From assembly GCA_012514775.1 (NCBI GenBank), contig JAAYZQ010000501.1:1-8874 (forward strand): a stretch of DNA of 8,874 nucleotides, given 5' to 3'. Every line of letters starts with the position of its first letter. Position 1 is the stretch's first letter. Made by a program: the position numbers and the translations under genes. This DNA comes from Anaerolineaceae bacterium. Lineage in GTDB: Bacteria; Chloroflexota; Anaerolineae; JAAYZQ01. This document shows positions 6,095 through 8,874 of this stretch, piece after piece. Below the pieces are notes generated by a model. The model worked only from the letters and a program-made list of their open reading frames with translations. It did no database searches and was not told the DNA's origin.

Positions 6095-7129
6095 TCAATC
6101 GTAGCGGATCCGCGGGTCCAGCCAGGCATAGACGACGTCGGTGATGAGCTGAAAGACCACCACGGCCACGGATACGAGCATGAGGATGGCCATGATGACC
6201 GGCGTGTCACCCCGGGAGACGTGGTCGATGAACAGGAAGCCCATGCCCTGCCAGGAAAAGATGGTCTCGGTCACCACTGCGCCGGCCAGCAGCAGCGGGA
6301 TGTCCAGGCCGACGATGGTCACCAGCGGCAGCGACGCGTTCTTGAGGGCGTGCACGTAGATGACGGCTCGCTCCGACAGGCCCTTCGAACGGGCGGTGCG
6401 GATATAGTCCTGGCTCAGCGTTTCCAGCATCTGCGAGCGCACGTAGCGGCTGTAGCCGGCGATGCTGATAAAGGTCAGGCTGAACAGGGGCAGCACCATG
6501 TGGAGGGCGACCTGCGAAGGCGTCTTGCCCACCTGGGGGTCAAACATCTGGTTGGGCGGCAACGCGGGCAGGCCCCACTGCCTGAACTTGATGGCAAAGA
6601 GCTGGATGGACAACAGGGCGATGAAAAAGATGGGCATCGAGTAGCCGACAAACGAGATGCCGGTGATGACGTGATCGGTGACCGAATACTGTTTCAGCGC
6701 CGAAAAGATGCCGATGATCAGCGAAAAGAACAGGATGATGATCTCGGCGGGGATCATTAACAGCAGCGTGCGCGGGATTCGCTCCTTGATGACCGTCCAG
6801 GCCGGCACACCCCGGGTTACCAGCGAGGTGCCAAACTCGCCCCGGAGCACGCCCTTCTGCTGGCCCGGCGTCTCGGCCACGCCGTCGCCGTCCAGGTCGA
6901 TCTTGGCCCAATCGTTGCCGATGAGCCAGTAGATGTACTGGACGTAGAGCGGCTGGTCCAGGCCGAGCTGGCGGGCCAGGCGCTCTCGGTCCTCGGGGCG
7001 CGGCATGCGCCGCCCCCCCATGGTCGCCAGTGGGTCGCTGGCGGTCCGCATCAGCACAAAGAGCAGGATGCTGATGAAAAAGAGGAGTGGGATAGCCTGC
7101 AGCAGCCGCCGTATGACGTAACGGGTCAT
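6095..7129 (-). CDS. ABC transporter permease, DppB/OppB family (344 aa)
   Basis: First inner-membrane subunit of the family-5 importer. The start MTRYVIRRLLQAIPLLF is characteristic of DppB/OppB. Helices lie at about 10-28, 122-145, 154-180, 208-226, 268-290 and 308-333, and the sequence ends WLDPRIRYD. The EAA loop is DYIRTARSKGLSERAVIYVH (241-260) followed by ALKNASLP. The extracytoplasmic loop after helix 1 contains an insertion with DLDGDGVAETPG (78-89), a DxDxDG-type acidic turn like those that bind calcium in dockerin and EF-hand loops. I recall similar insertions in Chloroflexota homologues. The ATG at 7129 has GGAAGGGAG (7137-7145) upstream, partly paired in a small hairpin. It lies 81 bp after the binding-protein stop and 17 nt before dppC. 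Confidence 0.95.
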   Translation of the reverse strand: MTRYVIRRLLQAIPLLFFISILLFVLMRTASDPLATMGGRRMPRPEDRERLARQLGLDQPLYVQYIYWLIGNDWAKIDLDGDGVAETPGQQKGVLRGEFGTSLVTRGVPAWTVIKERIPRTLLLMIPAEIIILFFSLIIGIFSALKQYSVTDHVITGISFVGYSMPIFFIALLSIQLFAIKFRQWGLPALPPNQMFDPQVGKTPSQVALHMVLPLFSLTFISIAGYSRYVRSQMLETLSQDYIRTARSKGLSERAVIYVHALKNASLPLVTIVGLDIPLLLAGAVVTETIFSWQGMGFLFIDHVSRGDTPVIMAILMLVSVAVVVFQLITDVVYAWLDPRIRYD

Positions 7130-7136
7130 GGCTTCT

Positions 7137-7153
7137 CTCCCTTCCGGTGGGAG
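7137..7153 (-). promoter_or_regulatory. Hairpin covering the dppB-type Shine-Dalgarno
   Basis: CTCCC (7137-7141) and GGGAG (7149-7153) are complementary with a 7-nt loop. In the minus-strand mRNA the GGGAG at 7141-7137 is the ribosome-binding site for the permease start at 7129, so the stem would partly hide it. Five base pairs make only a modest structure. Confidence 0.4.
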
Positions 7154-7154
7154 G

Positions 7155-7188
7155 GAGGTTGGGGCAGGATGGCTCCCGCCCCAACCTC
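7155..7188 (-). other. Strong hairpin between binding-protein and permease genes
   Basis: GAGGTTGGGGC (7155-7165) and GCCCCAACCTC (7178-7188) are perfectly complementary over 11 bp. After one mismatch the stem continues with GGA (7167-7169) and TCC (7174-7176), closing a 4-nt loop. It starts 22 nt after the binding-protein stop. No U-tract follows. In binding-protein-dependent transport operons such intergenic stems commonly protect the upstream binding-protein mRNA from 3' exonucleases and give it excess over the permeases; partial termination is the alternative. Confidence 0.7.
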
Positions 7189-7210
7189 GAGTCTGTGCTT
7201 GCTCAACTTC

Positions 7211-8874
7211 CTATTCGGTGACGTCCCACTCCGTGATGTTGTAGAAGGGCGTAACGCCCGAGAACTTGACGCCCGTCAGCCGCGGTGAGACGATCCAGTA
7301 GTCCGAATCGTCGTACAACCCCAGCCAGTAGACCTTATCGTGCATGATCTTGGTGATCTCGTGGAACACGGCAGCGCGCTCGTCGGCGTCGATGAGGGTG
7401 AGCTGCTCATAAAAGAGCGCGTCAAGCTCCTCGTCGCACCCGAAATAGTTCGCGCCCCAGGGGCTCTCCTCGTTGGGGAGCTCGGAGCAGAACCAGTAGT
7501 AGTGGTCGGGGTCGGGGAACATGGTCTGGTCGGACCACTCCATCAGGTCCACCTCGCCCAGGGCACAGGGCGAGCCGTCCGTATAGCTGGCGAAAAAGAG
7601 GTCGGAATCCCAACTGGGGATCTCGATTTCGATGCCCACACCGCGCAGTTGCTGCTGGGCGACCGCCTGGATGTCCTGGCGGATCTCGCGGATGGTGGTG
7701 CCGTACACCAGCGACAGCCGCTCGCCGTCCTTCTCGCGGATGCCGTCGCCGTCGGTGTCGACCCAGCCCGCCTCTTCGAGGAGTGCCTTGGCCGCCTCAG
7801 GATCGTACGGCCAGGGCTCGATGTCGGGCGATACCCACATGCCACCCTCCAGGGGATCCCACAGGGTCTCGACAGGTTGGGTCAGTCCCAGGAGCAGGTC
7901 CTCGACGATGGCCTCGCGGTCGATGGACATGGCGATGGCCTGGCGCACGTTGACGTCCGCGGCGGCCGGGTGGCCGCCATAGCCAAAGTTGAAAAAGATC
8001 CCCTCGGCATAGCCGGAGCTCTGGACCACGATCTCCATGCCGCCGGCTTGCAGGGTAGGCACGTCGGACAGGGGCGGGAAGGTGCCGAGATCGGCCGTGC
8101 CGGCAATCATGGACGCCGTCTGCGACGCGTCATCGGGCACGAACTGGAGATAGATCTCCTTGATGTTGGGCTCTCCCAGCCAGTAATTGGGGTTCTGGAC
8201 AAAGCGGATGTAGCTGCCAGACTCCCAGGTTTCGCCGACGTAGGGACCGCAGCCCACCGTCGGCTCCCGGTTCCACTCGGCTTCGTCGATGGAGCCGTTG
8301 GCCTCAAAGACCGGCTGCAGGACGTGCTTGGGCAGGACGCCCTTCCACAGCTGCGCCTGCCAGGGGGCAAAGGGCTCTTCAAAGGTCACGACCACCGTCT
8401 GGGGATCCGGCGCCTCGACGCTGGTGACCAGGTCGTAGGGATTGCGGCTGGCGACGGTGTTGCCCGGGTCCATGATCATCTCGTAGGTAAAGACAAAGTC
8501 TTCGCCGGTGATGGGTGTACCGTCGGACCAGACGAGGTCGTCCCGCAGCTTCATGGTGATGACCCTGCCGTCCTCGCTCACCCCACCATTGTCCGTGCTC
8601 GGCAGCTCGGTGACGAGCTTCGGGAAGGCCGCGTTCTCATCGTCGTACTCCCACGCCCAGCAGTTGTAGAGCTGATGCAGGATCGTGGAGAACCACATGT
8701 TGGTGTAGTAGGGGTTGAGGGTGTCGGGCTCTTGAGTCCAGGCAAAGGTGATGACCTTCTGGACCGGCTCGGGGGTAGCGGTCACCACCTTCTCTACCGT
8801 CGTTTCGACGACTTCGGTGACGACCTTTTCCACGGTCATGGGCGTTCCCTCGACGATGACCGTCTCTTTGACCA
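7211..8874 (-). CDS. ABC transporter substrate-binding protein, SBP_bac_5 (peptide/nickel) family, N-terminus cut by window edge
   Basis: Extracytoplasmic solute receptor of the importer encoded downstream. The frame is open to the right edge. The internal ATG at 8839 is not credible as the start because coding continues upstream without a stop (VKETVIVEGTP) and no signal peptide follows it. The lipoprotein signal is expected beyond the edge. Counting from that Met, a Val/Glu/Lys/Thr linker (1-25) carries VEKVVT twice. Family-5 signatures then follow: FAWTQEPDTLNPYYT (32-46), MKLRDDLVWSDGTPITGEDF (96-115), VGCGPYVGETWESGSY (195-210, with Cys in place of the usual Thr before GPY), NPNYW (216-220), VNVRQAIAMSIDREAI (296-311) and AGWVDTDGDGIREKDG (357-372). 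The segment YWFCSELPNEESPWGANYFGC holds two of several cysteines. Substrate is not predictable; peptides are the family default. Confidence 0.95.
   Translation of the reverse strand, partial: VKETVIVEGTPMTVEKVVTEVVETTVEKVVTATPEPVQKVITFAWTQEPDTLNPYYTNMWFSTILHQLYNCWAWEYDDENAAFPKLVTELPSTDNGGVSEDGRVITMKLRDDLVWSDGTPITGEDFVFTYEMIMDPGNTVASRNPYDLVTSVEAPDPQTVVVTFEEPFAPWQAQLWKGVLPKHVLQPVFEANGSIDEAEWNREPTVGCGPYVGETWESGSYIRFVQNPNYWLGEPNIKEIYLQFVPDDASQTASMIAGTADLGTFPPLSDVPTLQAGGMEIVVQSSGYAEGIFFNFGYGGHPAAADVNVRQAIAMSIDREAIVEDLLLGLTQPVETLWDPLEGGMWVSPDIEPWPYDPEAAKALLEEAGWVDTDGDGIREKDGERLSLVYGTTIREIRQDIQAVAQQQLRGVGIEIEIPSWDSDLFFASYTDGSPCALGEVDLMEWSDQTMFPDPDHYYWFCSELPNEESPWGANYFGCDEELDALFYEQLTLIDADERAAVFHEITKIMHDKVYWLGLYDDSDYWIVSPRLTGVKFSGVTPFYNITEWDVTE
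8780..8833 (-). repeat. VEKVVT linker repeat in the binding protein
   Basis: Codons 8833-8816 and 8797-8780 both encode VEKVVT, separated by EVVETT, which is itself a variant. This low-complexity charged/aliphatic linker probably tethers the receptor domain to its lipid anchor. The third-position differences (GTG/GTA, GAA/GAG, AAG/AAG) show it is an old protein-level repeat, not a recent DNA duplication. Confidence 0.55.

Noticed and set aside
4606..6760. Plus-strand frames opposite the recombinase-like gene and the permeases
   Set aside because: Antisense shadows: the minus-strand proteins have clear family motifs across the same bases, and no ribosome-binding site or domain supports the plus strand.
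8837..8839. ATG at 8839 as the start of the substrate-binding protein
   Set aside because: The frame stays open upstream to the window edge with the same type of linker sequence, and no signal peptide follows this ATG; the gene is simply truncated.

Overview
The window is GC-rich bacterial chromosome with every supported gene on the minus strand. Reading in the direction of transcription (right to left) the order is: peptide-type ABC transporter substrate-binding protein (N-terminus beyond the window edge), dppB/oppB-type permease, dppC/oppC-type permease, a tyrosine-recombinase-like protein, rpsO (ribosomal protein S15), pnp (polynucleotide phosphorylase), lepB (signal peptidase I) and an AI-2E-family membrane protein cut by the left edge. 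The organism looks like a member of the Chloroflexota (Anaerolineae-like). This is an inference from the Val/Glu/Lys/Thr-rich linker at the head of the solute-binding protein, the DxDGDG insertion in the DppB permease and the Gly/Arg-rich tail on PNPase. There is no rRNA or other decisive marker.

Transporter block (4186-8874): the binding protein is followed by an 81-bp gap with a strong hairpin, then the two permeases 17 nt apart. The recombinase-like gene overlaps the second permease by an ATGA and so appears to be the last, translationally coupled cistron. No ATPase gene of the transporter is present in the window. The recombinase-like protein keeps a core-binding domain but has lost most of the catalytic residues of the tyrosine recombinases.

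Housekeeping block (1-4151): a very good extended -10 promoter lies just downstream of the recombinase-like gene and should drive rpsO, and probably pnp, from a roughly 80-nt GC-rich structured leader. The conserved rpsO-pnp pair is separated by 193 bp that holds two large imperfect palindromes (about 70 and 67 bp), each with shorter competing local stems. This is the most striking non-coding structure here. It sits where E. coli carries the rpsO attenuator and the RNase III site used in PNPase autoregulation. After pnp come two hairpins, then lepB, then 28 nt later the AI-2E-family gene.

Three starts were set by Shine-Dalgarno position or coupling rather than by the longest frame: pnp at a GTG (3560), rpsO at a GTG (4035, giving exactly 89 residues), and the recombinase-like gene at the ATG of the ATGA overlap (5130). 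No tRNA, rRNA, CRISPR array or intact mobile element was seen. No plus-strand gene is supported.
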